Translations under genes and position numbers: made by a program
Assembly (NCBI GenBank): GCA_035236585.1
Contig: CP141134.1
Span: 18,034,414-18,098,413, forward strand
Length of the DNA stretch: 64,000 nt
Reading direction: 5' to 3'
DNA from: Warburgia ugandensis
Taxonomy: Eukaryota; Streptophyta; Magnoliopsida; Canellales; Canellaceae
Notes under the pieces: generated by a model
Seen by the model: only the letters and a program-made list of their open reading frames with translations
Told to the model about the DNA's origin: nothing
Database searches by the model: none
Shown: in pieces, positions 22,918-33,696 of the stretch
Position numbering within the stretch: the first letter of the stretch is position 1
Layout of the letters: every line of letters begins with the position of its first letter

Positions 22918-25492
22918 TATCACGACCCGGGTTTTTATATGATGCAATTTTGATAAAAAGGCGAGATCTCTTGTTTTATAAGTATGAGATGCATGAAAAT
23001 CTTTTTCATATAGGAAAACAATCTTTCATAAAAACCCCGAGTGTGAAAACACATTCTCCAATAATTTAGCCATGGCAAAGTTTAAATCAATATTATTCCC
23101 AAGAAAGTGTTAGTCACAGCCCCAGCTATTAGAAAATAACTACAATCAAGTAACATTGTAAGATAAGATAGGGGTTTACTTACTTATACTTAGCCTGTGT
23201 CTCCTAGTACAAATGTCCCTTGCCCTTAAGTTTTTACTTTGTATCTGAAAAATGTTGAGGATTGGGTGAGTATATAATATACTCAGTAGGAGCCTATCAC
23301 TACTAGCTTTATAAATGCATGAAATGTTTTAAAATCATATGCTCATTCAAAATATGTGTATGTTTGAATACTTGCGTTCAATATCAGTATAAGAATCCAT
23401 AATCAAACTGAAATACTCATGACTTAAAAGATCACATAATCAAAAACTGAAAGTATTATATACGTATATATAATAACATCATGATATGCATAAGATGCTT
23501 CATGGAGTCCAACTCATGGACCTCTAGTATGGTATGGTCGACCAACCTCATATCATGCCATATGCAATGCACATAAATCCATGAAACCATAGGGTCTTAC
23601 TATGCCCACGACCTCACCGCCGTGTGGTGCCCGGGTACCTAGGGACACAGGATCATATACCTCCACGGGGCATATGACACTTCGACCCAGTGCCGTGACA
23701 TTAGTGGTAGCCCCTTGTACCACATGCAGTCGAAGCAGGGACATGCCCTTTTTGGGCGTGGTACCCATCCAACTAATAGTGGTAGAGGCTGGGTGGCCAA
23801 CCCACACCTCTCGGCATAGCACCCATGAGCTTACCAGCCCAAATCATGTACGATCAAATAAGCCAAAAACCTCTGTTCAAAACCAGTCCTCTTTGGGTCC
23901 CTCACAACTACCTGGCCCTCGGCACTCTAGCGTCTTTTGGCAACTCCCAAGGACATGCAATCTTTGCAAGTACTTAAATCATGCAATGTATGCTCTTGTT
24001 TACAAAACATATGTGTGCATAATGTATATGCAATCTTTTATGAAACATGTCTATGTACAAAATGTTTATCATATGCATGCTGAATCAAGTCATGCTAAAC
24101 AAGTCATATACTTATAACATATGTTCTCAAAACAATAATAGATCTTTTAAAATAATCTAATAGTAATAGAGCACCTACCTGACTAGGTCGCGTTAACCCT
24201 TTTGTCCTCATACGCTTCCTGAACATGGTTTGGGGACTCAAGGTTAGTTTAACCTATCTTTGATGGGTTTAGAGCAGTTGGGTCTTATTACTTAGGCATT
24301 AGGGGTCCATCCCTATGCCTATGGGTGTCCTAAGGTCCTAATTGGGCCTTGGTATACTCAGTTTTTTAAAGTTCTAGTGGCCACGCGCCACCATCCTATT
24401 CTAAGGGTCATTCCCTACTTTGATTGGACGTTAATTAGGGATTTTATGGTTTAGATGTGTCCGCGTCATTGACACAGACACAATGCCTTTTGCGGCGCCT
24501 CGATCGGAGCTCTAGATCTCAAGTTATAAGCGTTTTAGTGTTGTATGTACATAGAGTCTTTAAAGACAAAAAGTCGGAATGCTAGGGTGCTGCGCGTTAG
24601 CGTCATGCACCCTAGCTTCCTTAACCAAAAAAACAACGCCTTTTCTATCGCGCTGCATGCCTACGGAGTGCGCCTCAGCAGGCGCGTCTACAGACGCGCG
24701 AGACTTCTCCTCCGTCCTTCTCGACGCAAGTCGACGTGGGACGTTCCTATTGGATCGTCCTACCTGTTAGAGACCTGGGTCGTCCTCAGGTCACCCTGGT
24801 TCGATCCTGTCAAACCAGTGCGGCCCTGGGGACGTCCCAGGGTCCTTGGTGGCTCTCTCAGGCTCCATTTTGCATGGTTTTTCATGCAAAAACTTAGGGG
24901 AATTGAGCTTAGGACTATGTGTGAGATGGGTTTGGGGAGTTTTTGAGCATACCTGCTTCGTGGCTGGTTTTCTCTCCTCGTTTTTCCCTCTTGGTCACTG
25001 CTCCGCGATGGGTTTTCTCCAAGGTTTTGGGCTGCCATTAGAGACACCCAAGAGCTCTATTTATAGGGCTTTTAAAGAGGGTTCTGGAGGAGTTCTAACC
25101 GCCTTTGAATGGTGGTGGGGAAACCTCCAGAATGGCGGTGGTTTGTTCTTGAAACACCGCCGTTCCAGAAGCCTCTAGGAGGTTGAAGATGACGGGGTGC
25201 CCGTATCAAAACGGGCACCTGTGTTTTTCAGGTTAAGTCATTTTTGTAAAATTTACAATTTTGCCCCTGAACTTCAAAGGGCAATATCTTGCTCATTTGA
25301 ACTCCGTTTTGGGTGATTTTGGTCTCGTTGGATTCCTTTTTGTAAGACACATCTAATGGAACCACTTTTAGGACCAAATTCCTGGGTTTAGTCAAGGAAA
25401 CTAGTGAAATGACCAAAATGCCCTTTTCTTTAAAACTGAACTTTTCATTGCTAAACTTGGAATTTCAATATTACAAAATTGGAGTCATTACA
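22918..25492 (-). mobile_element. Solo LTR D, chromovirus-like, inside B integrase
   Basis: A 2575-bp solo LTR, antisense to B. Its plus-strand text runs TATCACGACCCGGG ... GTCATTACA, so in its own sense it starts TGTAATGAC; the terminal CA has decayed to TA at the other end. It is homologous to both LTRs of element C: the clearest shared blocks are the ACGACCTCACCGCCGTGTGG region (23608-23627), the palindrome GAGTATATAATATACTC (23268-23284) and the gtcgaccaacctcat region (23537-23550). There is no internal sequence, so this is the product of LTR-LTR recombination. A perfect 5-bp target duplication (CTTTT) flanks it. Confidence 0.9.
25058..25065 (-). promoter_or_regulatory. TATA box of solo LTR D
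   Basis: CTATAAATAGAG on the minus strand about 430 bp after the LTR start, in the same position relative to the GC-rich part as the TATA boxes of the C LTRs. It points away from the D start towards 22918, antisense to B. Confidence 0.6.
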
Positions 25493-25497
25493 CTTTT
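25493..25497. repeat. Target-site duplication CTTTT, right of D
   Basis: Second copy of CTTTT. Beyond it B's integrase continues without lost bases (NPILVIDPFNV, stop, GIDFMG), which confirms the insertion point. Confidence 0.85.
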
Positions 25498-26400
25498 AAA
25501 CCCAATCCTTGTTATAGATCCATTCAATGTTTAGGGCATAGATTTCATGGGACTCTTTCCCAATTATTTTGGGAATTATGCATCCTAGTGGGTTTGGATT
25601 ATGTGTCCCAAGTGAGTGGAGGTCATACCCTATAAAACCAATGACCTGTAGTGGTAAAATTTTAAGGGAAAATATTTTTGCAAGGTTTGGTACTCTGTGT
25701 GCCATAATTAGTGATGGGGGGAAACACCTTTGTAATAAAGTATTTGAAAATCTAATGAAAAAGTGTGGTGTCAACCATAGGATAGCTACCTCATACCACT
25801 TTGAACCAGTGGGCAAGTAGAGGTATCAAATAAAGAAATTAAGAGTATTCTAGAGAAGACAATCGATCCAAGTAGGAAAGATTGGTTTGTGTGACTCAAT
25901 GACACTTTGTGGGCCTATCATACTACTTATAAAATCCCAATAGGCATTTCACACTCTTGCTTGGTCTATGAAAAGGCCTGCCACTTACTAGTAGAGCTAG
26001 AACAAAAGGCATATTCAGCTATCAAAAAGCTCAATTGTGAATTAGGCGCTAATGGAACCCATTGAAAACTCCAACTTAATGAGTTGGATGAAATGAGAAA
26101 GGATGCATATGACTCTGCATGATTATGCAAAGATCGAGTGAATGTTAACCATGATAGGCAAATATTAACAAAATCCTTCACAACTAGACAAAAGGTCTGG
26201 TTGTATAATTCAAGATTGCATCTCTTTTGAGGCAAACTTAGATCTTGATGGACTGGATCCTACATAATACACACAATATATCCTCATGGGCCATCGAGAT
26301 TGAGAAGGATGATGAGATCTTAAGAGTAAATGGCAGAGGTTAAGACCTTTCTTAGAACTTCTTAACTATCATATTGAAGAGACATTGTTAAATTCACCAC
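25493..26400 (+). pseudogene. B integrase catalytic core and C terminus
   Basis: The core of a DDE integrase. The first aspartate is in GIDFMG (about 25537-25555), the second in AIISDGGKHLCNKVFENLMK (ORF 25569-25820), and the glutamate in the NKEIKSILEKTID segment (about 25833-25865). After it come the wording WAYHTTYKIPIGISHSCLVY, the KACHLLVELEQKAYSAIKKL helix region and NELDEMRKDAYD. All three acidic residues are legible, but the frame is broken by many stops, a frame change near 25820 and decay after 26230. The C-terminal KVNG-like end lies near 26330. Confidence 0.8.
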
Positions 26401-28137
26401 ATTATCATGAACCACCTTAGACTACTCCTTACAGATCATCATCCTTGCACTTATCATTATGTCTAGCTAAAGATGTAAAACTTAGTGCTCCTTGAGAGGC
26501 AACCTAGATGTTTTTCAAATCTCAGTCTTCTACATCTTTTCATTTTCATGTAAGGTCCTATGTTTTCGAACACTAGGGACAATGTTTCATTTAGGTTAGG
26601 GGGTGTAGATGCACAAAGAGATTTTGAATTTTCCTGAATTTTCTTGAAAAAAAAGTTTTTGAGGTAGAGTTCCTTAATTGTGATGAGAACTGGATTGTCA
26701 GGACTTAGTAATTCTACTATTTTAACCTCTTAATGGTAGTGCATATGGCTAATTTTGCATATTATTCATTTATTGAAGCAATTTATGAAGGTTAATTCTT
26801 GGAAAATAATTACACACTGACTAATAGAGAGGGATGTCTGAGAGAACCTGAGGAAAATTAGTGGAGGCCTATAACCTAATGAGTTTTTGAGAATATCTTC
26901 TTTTAAAGAGTTATAAATCAGTCAACATTTTCTTCAGTGTATATAATTTAGTGTGATCCTATTATCCTTGTTTTGGTTAACTACCAATAATAAATAGGAG
27001 TAATAGCTTTCTTTCTAGAAGATTTATACAATCTGATAGGCTTTAGTAAACCTAGGGAATGATATAGGCCATCCATGTTTAGCTCAAAGACATAAAACCT
27101 ATCATAGGATACAACTAGTTAGCCCCTTGAGCCTAGTATTAAGCCTTTTCTTTCTTATCCCCACTTACCTTAACCCAAAAAATAAAGAAATAAATATCCA
27201 TTACCCATTTTCAAAATGAGTAGAGTTGGTAGAAAAAGTTTAAAAAGGACAAAAAGTTAAAGAAGTGAAAAACACCAAAAGTCTTTCTCTTAAAGAAGTC
27301 AAAAGAAAAAGATAAGTGAAAAGAAGGAAATATTAAAAATAGAAATAAAAGAGAACAGTTGAAAGTAAAAGGCAAGAGTACAAAAGATGTTTACTTTAGT
27401 CAAGGAAAAAGTCAATAATCAAAAGAAGACCTCTACTCAATTTTGAACCTTTGAACCCTTATACCTTTCTTTTCTGAACCAGTCTTAAGCCTACATTTCA
27501 TCACGTTTAAAGACTTGTGGATCTTAGGTGGAACATAGCCTTAAAAATGATATAGAAAGAATGAATTAAGGTAAACAACCACTACTATGCTTGGTGATAA
27601 CATCCACTCATAGAGATCACTTTTTGTTATCTTGTCACCGCTTAAAAATTTATATGAACCATTAACTTTGTTGGATCTGGCCACATAATAAGAGAAATAT
27701 GTTCATCTCCTTAACTGAGAGCTTCATTTTTTATAGTATACCTATGAAAATTTGAGGTCAAAACATATTTCCAATGGATTTTAAGCACATTTAATTAGTA
27801 GTTATGACTTATGTTGTTGTACACACATAAACACTCTGAGAAATAACTAGAAAGAAATGTCTTTAGTATGTGTATAATTTGTAAAATTGTTAGTCATCTC
27901 CATTAAGTTGTGAGAAATTAGTAGAGAGCTAATGAATGAGGATTCTCTAAGATAAAATGGGGGGCTCAACCTTAGAAAATTTTGTGGGTATATTCACTGC
28001 ACTGTCATGAGGCCTAACTCGTCCACTAAGGGTAACCTAGGGATTCAAGGGCCTGTTGTATATGCTAAATGCATTCGTGAGCACCTATGAAAGTGCACTT
28101 TGTATTAGTTTTTGTAAAATAAATTTTCACATATTTT
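26401..28137 (+). other. Noncoding 3' region of B
   Basis: About 1.7 kb without a long frame, homologous in the element's own sense to the same region of A1, A2 and E. It contains an A/G-rich tract at 27210-27380 (the complement of the T-rich tracts in the minus-strand relatives) and the block 27000-27160. It begins with the motif gggacaatgtttcatttaggttaggggg (26577-26604), often seen after pol in Athila elements. Confidence 0.65.
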
Positions 28138-28149
28138 TCTTAGGGGGTG
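28138..28149 (+). other. Polypurine tract of B
   Basis: TCTTAGGGGGTG immediately precedes the LTR start TGATAAG at 28150. Confidence 0.75.
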
Positions 28150-28988
28150 TGATAAGTATTTAATTTTGTAAAAAAAACCACCCAATTAGTTACCCCCATG
28201 TTCTAACTTATAGGGGTAAAATAGGGTTTTGGCCAAAATTTGTAACACATGCATTACTGACCTAAAGGACCAAAATTTTGATAAATTGTAGGTTTAGAGG
28301 CTAATATAAGGTAATCATGTGAGTAATTATATTTTTATTGGATTTAATTAAAGTTTTTCACTTTTTGTAGGAAGCAAGATAATGACCCGACGATCGAGAT
28401 CGATCAAGATGAAAATGGATGATTAAGATTAAAAGATCAAGTTAAAGCATCAAAATAATCACATCAACATATGATCAAGGGTCCAAATCATCTTAAGATC
28501 AATTGAAGATAGAATGAAAAGAGTCAAAGTTGGCCAAAGTGGGCCCATGCACAAGCTATGCAAAGTCCACCACCTTTACATGCGTTTCACTTAAGCCACT
28601 TAGCCATATTCAAGCCATGAACAAGGTGACAAGTTATGGAACCTTGCTAGCCACCAAAGCCAAGGATTTAAGCCATCAGGCTAAGCCAAGAAAGCCATCT
28701 AAGCTACTCATGAAGCCAAGCTAATGAATCTCTCAAAGTTAGCCATTAAGCCACATGAGTCAAGCTACATGGAAGGTTGTGATTGAAGGAGAATCCAAAG
28801 AATTATCCTTCATATTTATGAGGATATTTTGAATATAATTGAAGGGAAATCCACTAGGATAAGGTAGCATATAGACCAATAGGAAGATACCTCTCCATTT
28901 TTATTATTTTTCTATATTTTTTTTTCACTTTTCTCACTTTCCACCTTACAACCGAGGGGCACTACGAATTTCACTTTTCATTCAAGAG
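28150..28988 (+). repeat. Truncated 3' LTR of element B
   Basis: The first 839 bp of the B LTR, homologous to 14562-15384. It stops within ttcattcaagagtc. The 5' LTR continues ttatctttc, whereas here the text becomes cctaagaatagatgcc, which is A-type 3'-region sequence (A1 10250). The joint therefore falls in or beside gagtcctaag, with only 3-4 shared bases. Confidence 0.85.
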
Positions 28989-30250
28989 TCCTAAGAATAG
29001 ATGCCATTACCAAGATTCGTAAGGGTAGTTCACCTTAATTTCTTTCCATTTATATCCTCTTTACGGCTATCTTCCGCTTAAGATCAATAGGTCTTTAGAT
29101 AGGACAAAACATAGGCTTAGGATAGGTTTTGAAAGAAAGGGTATAATTATTCAAAGTTTGAAATCTAAGTAGAGGTCATTTAATAATGTTGGATAGCTTC
29201 ACTTTTGGTTGTACTTAAGTGAATATCTATTCTACATTCCTTTCTCTTCACTTTTCTTTTCATATTTCTTTCTTTTCTTTGAGGGAAAAGATTTATATAT
29301 ATATATATATACACACACACACTTCACTTCTTAGACTTTAGTCCTTTTTCTATTTTTCTACCATCTCTACTCATTTTCAAAAATAGGTAATAGAACTTTT
29401 AATTGGGTTTCTAGGATAAAGTAGATAGGTTTTAGAAAGCAAAGGCTTATCAGGAGGCTTAAAGGGTCTAACTAGTGTTCTAATACTAGGTAGAGTTTAT
29501 GTTTATAGGCTAAAATAAGGATGGCCTGTATCATTCCTTAGGTTTCTTAAAGCCCATCAAATTCAATAAATATTCAGGAAAGAAAGTTATACTCCTATTG
29601 TTTCTTAGCAATTGACCAAAACAGAGATACTGGGACCTGTTCAATGTTTATGTATGTCAAAATATTAGAAAATTATGTATAACCCTCAGAAAGATGATAG
29701 TGTCTAACACTCACTAGGTATAGGTCTCCATTGATTTTTCTCTAAGTCTCTAAGTAATAACCATCTATCTGTCTAGACTATGTACTGTGTGTAATAGTGT
29801 TATGAGATTTAAATTTCATAAAATGCTTTAAGACATGAATAAAATGTAGAATTAACCATATGCATTTCTATTAAGAAGTTAAAGTAGGACAAATACTAAG
29901 CTTCAAAAAATCCAAATCTCATCACAGTAAAGGAATTTTAACTTTAAAACTTTGAAAATTTTAGAAAAGTATTTTTTTTTCTCTAAAAAAAATTCAAAAA
30001 TCTCATGCTTGTCTACACCCCCAACCTAAATTAAGCATTTTCCTTAATGTTTTGAAACATAGGACCTTATATGATAAATAGGTAACCTAGAAAATTGAGA
30101 CTGTCTAAAAACCCTAGGTTACATTCAAGTAAGCACTAAGTTTAACATCTTCAACCGGACATAAAATGCTATGTTGAATGGATATCCTATGATGGATGCA
30201 AGTTTACATAAGACAAGCTAAGGTAGGTCCTAGTGGATTGGTTCATCTAG
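28989..30250 (-). other. Noncoding 3' region of A2
   Basis: Collinear with A1 10250-11520, with shared blocks such as aagaatagatgccatt at the edge, aggcttaaagggtc near 29457 and attcaataaatattcagg near 29560. No open frame of note. A compound TA/CA microsatellite sits inside it at 29294-29322. Confidence 0.7.
29294..29322. repeat. Compound microsatellite (TA)n(CA)n
   Basis: About 17 bases of TA repeat followed by 12 bases of AC repeat. The equivalent place in A1 (about 10540) lacks it, so it arose in A2 after the copies separated. Confidence 0.85.
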
Positions 30251-30565
30251 CAGGATTTGTTCTACTTCAAGGTTTACCAACTCCATCCCATTGACTTTGG
30301 AAATCTCTCCATCGTTTTCTATCTCAACGTCCCTAGCAGGATAAATAGTACATACTATTTAGGGTCCAATCCATTGAGAACAAAGTTTTCTAGGAAATAG
30401 ATACAATCTAGAATTACACAATAGGACCTTTCGTCTTGGGGTCAGGAACTTTCACAATATGTGTCAATCATGATGGCTTTTCATGTAGCCTTTAAAGATC
30501 ATGGTTGACTCATATGTATCTTTCTTTATTTCATCCAACTCATTGAGTTGGAGCTTCTTGGGGGG
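30251..30565 (-). pseudogene. Integrase C-terminal remnant of A2
   Basis: In element sense it begins KLQLNELDE, matching the B integrase tail (NELDEMRKDAYD) and A1 (NELDEQRKDAYE). It keeps wording such as RRKVLL, SRLYLFPRKL and the final KVNG (KVNGMELVNLEVE). Upstream integrase is gone. The text changes to leader sequence at about 30565 in a C-rich spot, where the leader (aagacccccca) and pol (gggacccac in A1) share a short CCCA run. Confidence 0.7.
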
Positions 30566-31220
30566 TCTTTACTTTCAATGTGAACATTCACCATAAAGCA
30601 AGTAAAGGAAACTAATGTGCACTTATATGTTAAACAAAGGGTCTACACTTAACAGACAAGACACTATAACTAGATAGCCTATGCCTTAATTATAGCCGAG
30701 CTCAGGCTAACCTTTGCTAAAGAGGTGTAAACTAATACAACAATTCTCAATAAGATGCAAAAGCTTATCATGAATGACCCTAAACTATATGAATTACACA
30801 CCATCATAATGCAAATTACACTAATGCAACTATACTATGAACATAAAAGAGAGTGTGGGAAACAGTGGGGGTTCTGATGAAGATCAAGTGTGGGCCACTA
30901 TACTCCTCACTTGGATTGTATATTTAAAATAAATAATTGAAATTAAGATTACAATGGGGCCTCACTACAGGTTCTCTCAAAAATTAAAAATAAACTAATT
31001 TGGGATAGCAATAAAATCTTGACTAATCAAATGAAGCTTTGGCCCACAGGATTGCTGTCGCTCCTTTAGCCAAATTCTCCTTGCACAAAACAAAGAAATA
31101 TGTCAATTCCTAAGGAATTAACAAAATATGCAAAAAATGTATGCAAAACCCTAATCAAATGCAACCTAACACTATGACTAGAGATAAACAATCTAATAAA
31201 GATCAAACTAAAATCCATTG
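30566..31220 (-). other. Leader of A2
   Basis: Homologous to the B leader (17397-18060) when reverse-complemented, including the blocks for cacttgatcttcatcag near 30880 and cataggctatctagtta near 30680. Noncoding. Confidence 0.7.
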
Positions 31221-31242
31221 TGATTTTCAAGCAATGACACCA
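31221..31242 (-). other. Primer binding site of A2 (tRNA-Asp type)
   Basis: In element sense TGGTGTCATTGCTTGAAAAT..., 6 bp after the LTR end. It aligns with the B primer site and with the tRNA-Asp complement TGGCGCCGTTGCCGGGGATC, with mainly C-to-T and G-to-A changes. Confidence 0.75.
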
Positions 31243-31248
31243 ATAACT

Positions 31249-33696
31249 TGGTGTATGTTTTAAATTTACCCGCAAGTGCATGAATCAATGTAGTAATTTG
31301 CACATCAGAGAGGTCAATACCACAAGCACTATCATGGTTTTGTATATTGATTGGATTTTATTTAGATTACTTACTCTAGCCAAAGAGAGATTGGTTTGAT
31401 TAAACTACGAAATTAAATGACATGGAAAAGGAAACAAGCATGGATTTAGAAACATGAACAAAATGGAAACTTTATAAAAATAAATATCTTCAATGGAATT
31501 ATAAAATTTTCTAACTAACATGCATGCAATGAAAGAAACTAGAGCATAACTAGAACGACCTAATCTAGCAAACCCAATCTAAGGAAACTTTCTAAAAGTA
31601 ACACTTTTTAAAAATAAAACTTTTTAAAACTAAACAAAGAAACTTCCTAAAGCTAAACTAAGATGCAAAGAAATTAAAAATGGAATCTAAACTGAAATAA
31701 ATCAAAAGAACAAGCAACTAAGTAAGGAAGTTCAACTCAAGTACCATCCGTATGACCCATGGAGTTGTGTGCATCGAAGTTGTTGTGAAAAGTAAAGGAT
31801 AGTGAGCATGATTTTAAGACTGGTCCTCATGAAATTAATCTTTAGAAACTAAACTATATAAAATGCAACATGGGTTCCTAAGAAACTCAACAAATAAGAT
31901 GCATGAAAGTAAGGAAAATGCACATGAAAAGTAGTTAAACCTACACTAGCATGGTGCACATGATACTAAGTGAAATTGAAACATGAGAGGAGACAATGGT
32001 GTGTGCTCATCATGAAGCATAACACTCACATTAAAAAGAACTTTGAATGCTAAACTCAAACAAGAGGTTGCTCATAACCAATTGAATTCACTGAAGTAAA
32101 CAATTACATGATAAAGTGGTGCATGTACATGGAAAGAATTATGGGCACTTTTCATAAACAAAAACTCAATCTAAAACCAACATTCTAATCTACTTCAACA
32201 CCATCCAATGATCCTAAACTAAGCTAAGATATTATGCATGTGAAACAAGAAAGAAAATTAAGAGAATAAGAGTATAAACATAGGAATGAACAAGAGAAAA
32301 GATGGATCTCAACAAGATAAGGAACAAGAAGAGAGTGAAAAGGGAATATGATTGATTGAAGAATAATTTTCTCTTGGCTGTCACTACAAGAGAAAAGTGG
32401 CCTTATATCTACAAGAATTAAGCAAATATATCCAAGAAAAACACAAAGGATATCGAGGAGAAAAGATGCGGATGAAATAAAAAGGCAAAACAAGGAATCG
32501 ATAAAGAGATCCAACTTGGAATTGAAGTGGAACAAAGAAGCTTGAAGGAAAGATGTGTGGAACACCAAATAGAGCAACCAAAGGTGGAAGACATGGAAAC
32601 ATTTCATGGAGGATTGAAGGAGGTGTGGTGATGCAAGAGGGAGGCATGGAATTCCTTATGTGGGAGATGAGATTTTGCTTGTATTTATAGATAAGTTCTC
32701 CTCCTAAAAGGTAAGATTTGGTTAAGATAGAAAAGGAAATATAGGGACTCTGGGAAATTGGGTGGAAGGTGGAAAGAGATGGATTTAGAAGGTGGAATTA
32801 GGTGGGATTTCTAAAGATAACCAAAGGGAGGTGAAGGCACCACTTTTTGTGGGATTTGGTATGGAACCCCTTTCCTTAAGATGTTTCACATGGAAGGATG
32901 AAAGAGAGTAGAAGAAGGGAGGAAAAGAGAAAGAAAGATTGGGATATGAATTAGGAAAGTGAAGGAAAGAGGTGGAAATCCTAAGAACTTCATGGGATTA
33001 CTTAGGAGGATTCTTAGAAAGATATGGGAAAAAGGAAAAGGCAATGAAGGAATAAGGGTTCTTCTCCTATTGGTCCACCTTTGCATGCTATCTTATCATG
33101 TTTTATATTCATCCAACTCCTTTTTGATTATCCTCTTAAAAATCCACAAATTTTGGCTTATTTAGCTTTAATTCTGTCTTTGATGAATCCTATGGCTTGA
33201 CTTCATAGCTCACTTCATTGACTTCAATGGCTTGGCTTACTTGGATTCTCCTAGCTTTTCCTTGATGGCTTAGGTAGCTTTACTTCATATATAGGTGATG
33301 GAATTTTATGGATTTTGTATGGGCTTCTTTGAACTCATTTGTTTTCCTTGGAAAAATTTTGAACCTTTCTTGAGTTTTGGAATGATTAAATTTTAGGTCC
33401 TAGCTCTTTGTTTTGATCTCGATCTTCAATTCTCATCTTAGTTGATCTTAGCTTTTGGATAATCTTATTGATACCTACAAAAGATTAAAAACCCTAATTA
33501 AATCCTAGAAGATTATGATTATTCTCATACTTATTTTGTATTATCTCTTGAGCCAAGTAAATATCAAAATTTTTGAATCATTAGCTCAGAAATGCATGTG
33601 TAATGAATTTTCAAAAAATCCTAGGATAATACCTTATATTTTATTACATATGAACTACTAATTGGGTACCTTTTATACAAAATAGAATACTTATCT
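31249..33696 (-). repeat. 5' LTR of element A2
   Basis: About 2.45 kb. In element sense it starts AGATAAGTATTC (TG decayed to AG) and ends ...ACATACACCA. It is homologous to the A1 LTR but carries about 340 bp more (32809-33145), a GA-rich segment on the plus strand. The 5 bp beyond the start are cccat (33697-33701). Confidence 0.85.
32682..32689 (-). promoter_or_regulatory. TATA box of A2 LTR
   Basis: TATAAATA on the minus strand at the position equivalent to the A1 LTR TATA box, with matching flanks. Confidence 0.55.

Larger units (their letters stand above)
14562..28988 (+). mobile_element. Athila-like Ty3/gypsy element B, with truncated 3' LTR
   Basis: Plus-strand element in the order LTR, tRNA-Asp primer site, leader, gag, protease, RT, RNase H, integrase, noncoding 3' region, polypurine tract, LTR fragment. 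It is interrupted by solo LTR D at 22918-25492; without D the element spans about 11.9 kb. The 3' LTR keeps only its first 839 bp and then joins element A2. Coding parts are full of stops, the RT catalytic block is deleted and RNase H has lost acidic residues, so B is dead. The LTR termini and gag wording place it in the same broad family as A1, A2, E and G, but as a separate subfamily. Confidence 0.9.
28989..33696 (-). mobile_element. Athila-like element A2, internally deleted and 3'-truncated
   Basis: Minus-strand relative of A1 made of 5' LTR (31249-33696), primer site, leader, a short integrase tail and the noncoding 3' region. Gag, protease, RT, RNase H and most of integrase are missing. 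The polypurine tract and 3' LTR are also missing because the element is fused to B's LTR at 28988. What remains is largely the non-protein, cis-acting part of the element. Confidence 0.85.

Noticed and set aside
24545-25178. Several overlapping open frames on both strands
   Set aside because: They fall in the GC-rich part of solo LTR D; GC-rich sequence has few stops, and no domain is visible.
22200-29300. TGTAGTG words that might be the second CACTA end
   Set aside because: Such 7-mers (for example near 22816 and 25649) lie inside B, have no subterminal motif array and are expected by chance.
32224-32647. Minus frames of 127 and 87 codons, rich in Phe/Leu/Ser
   Set aside because: Inside the A2 LTR, in the transcribed direction but without any domain and not open in the A1 LTR.
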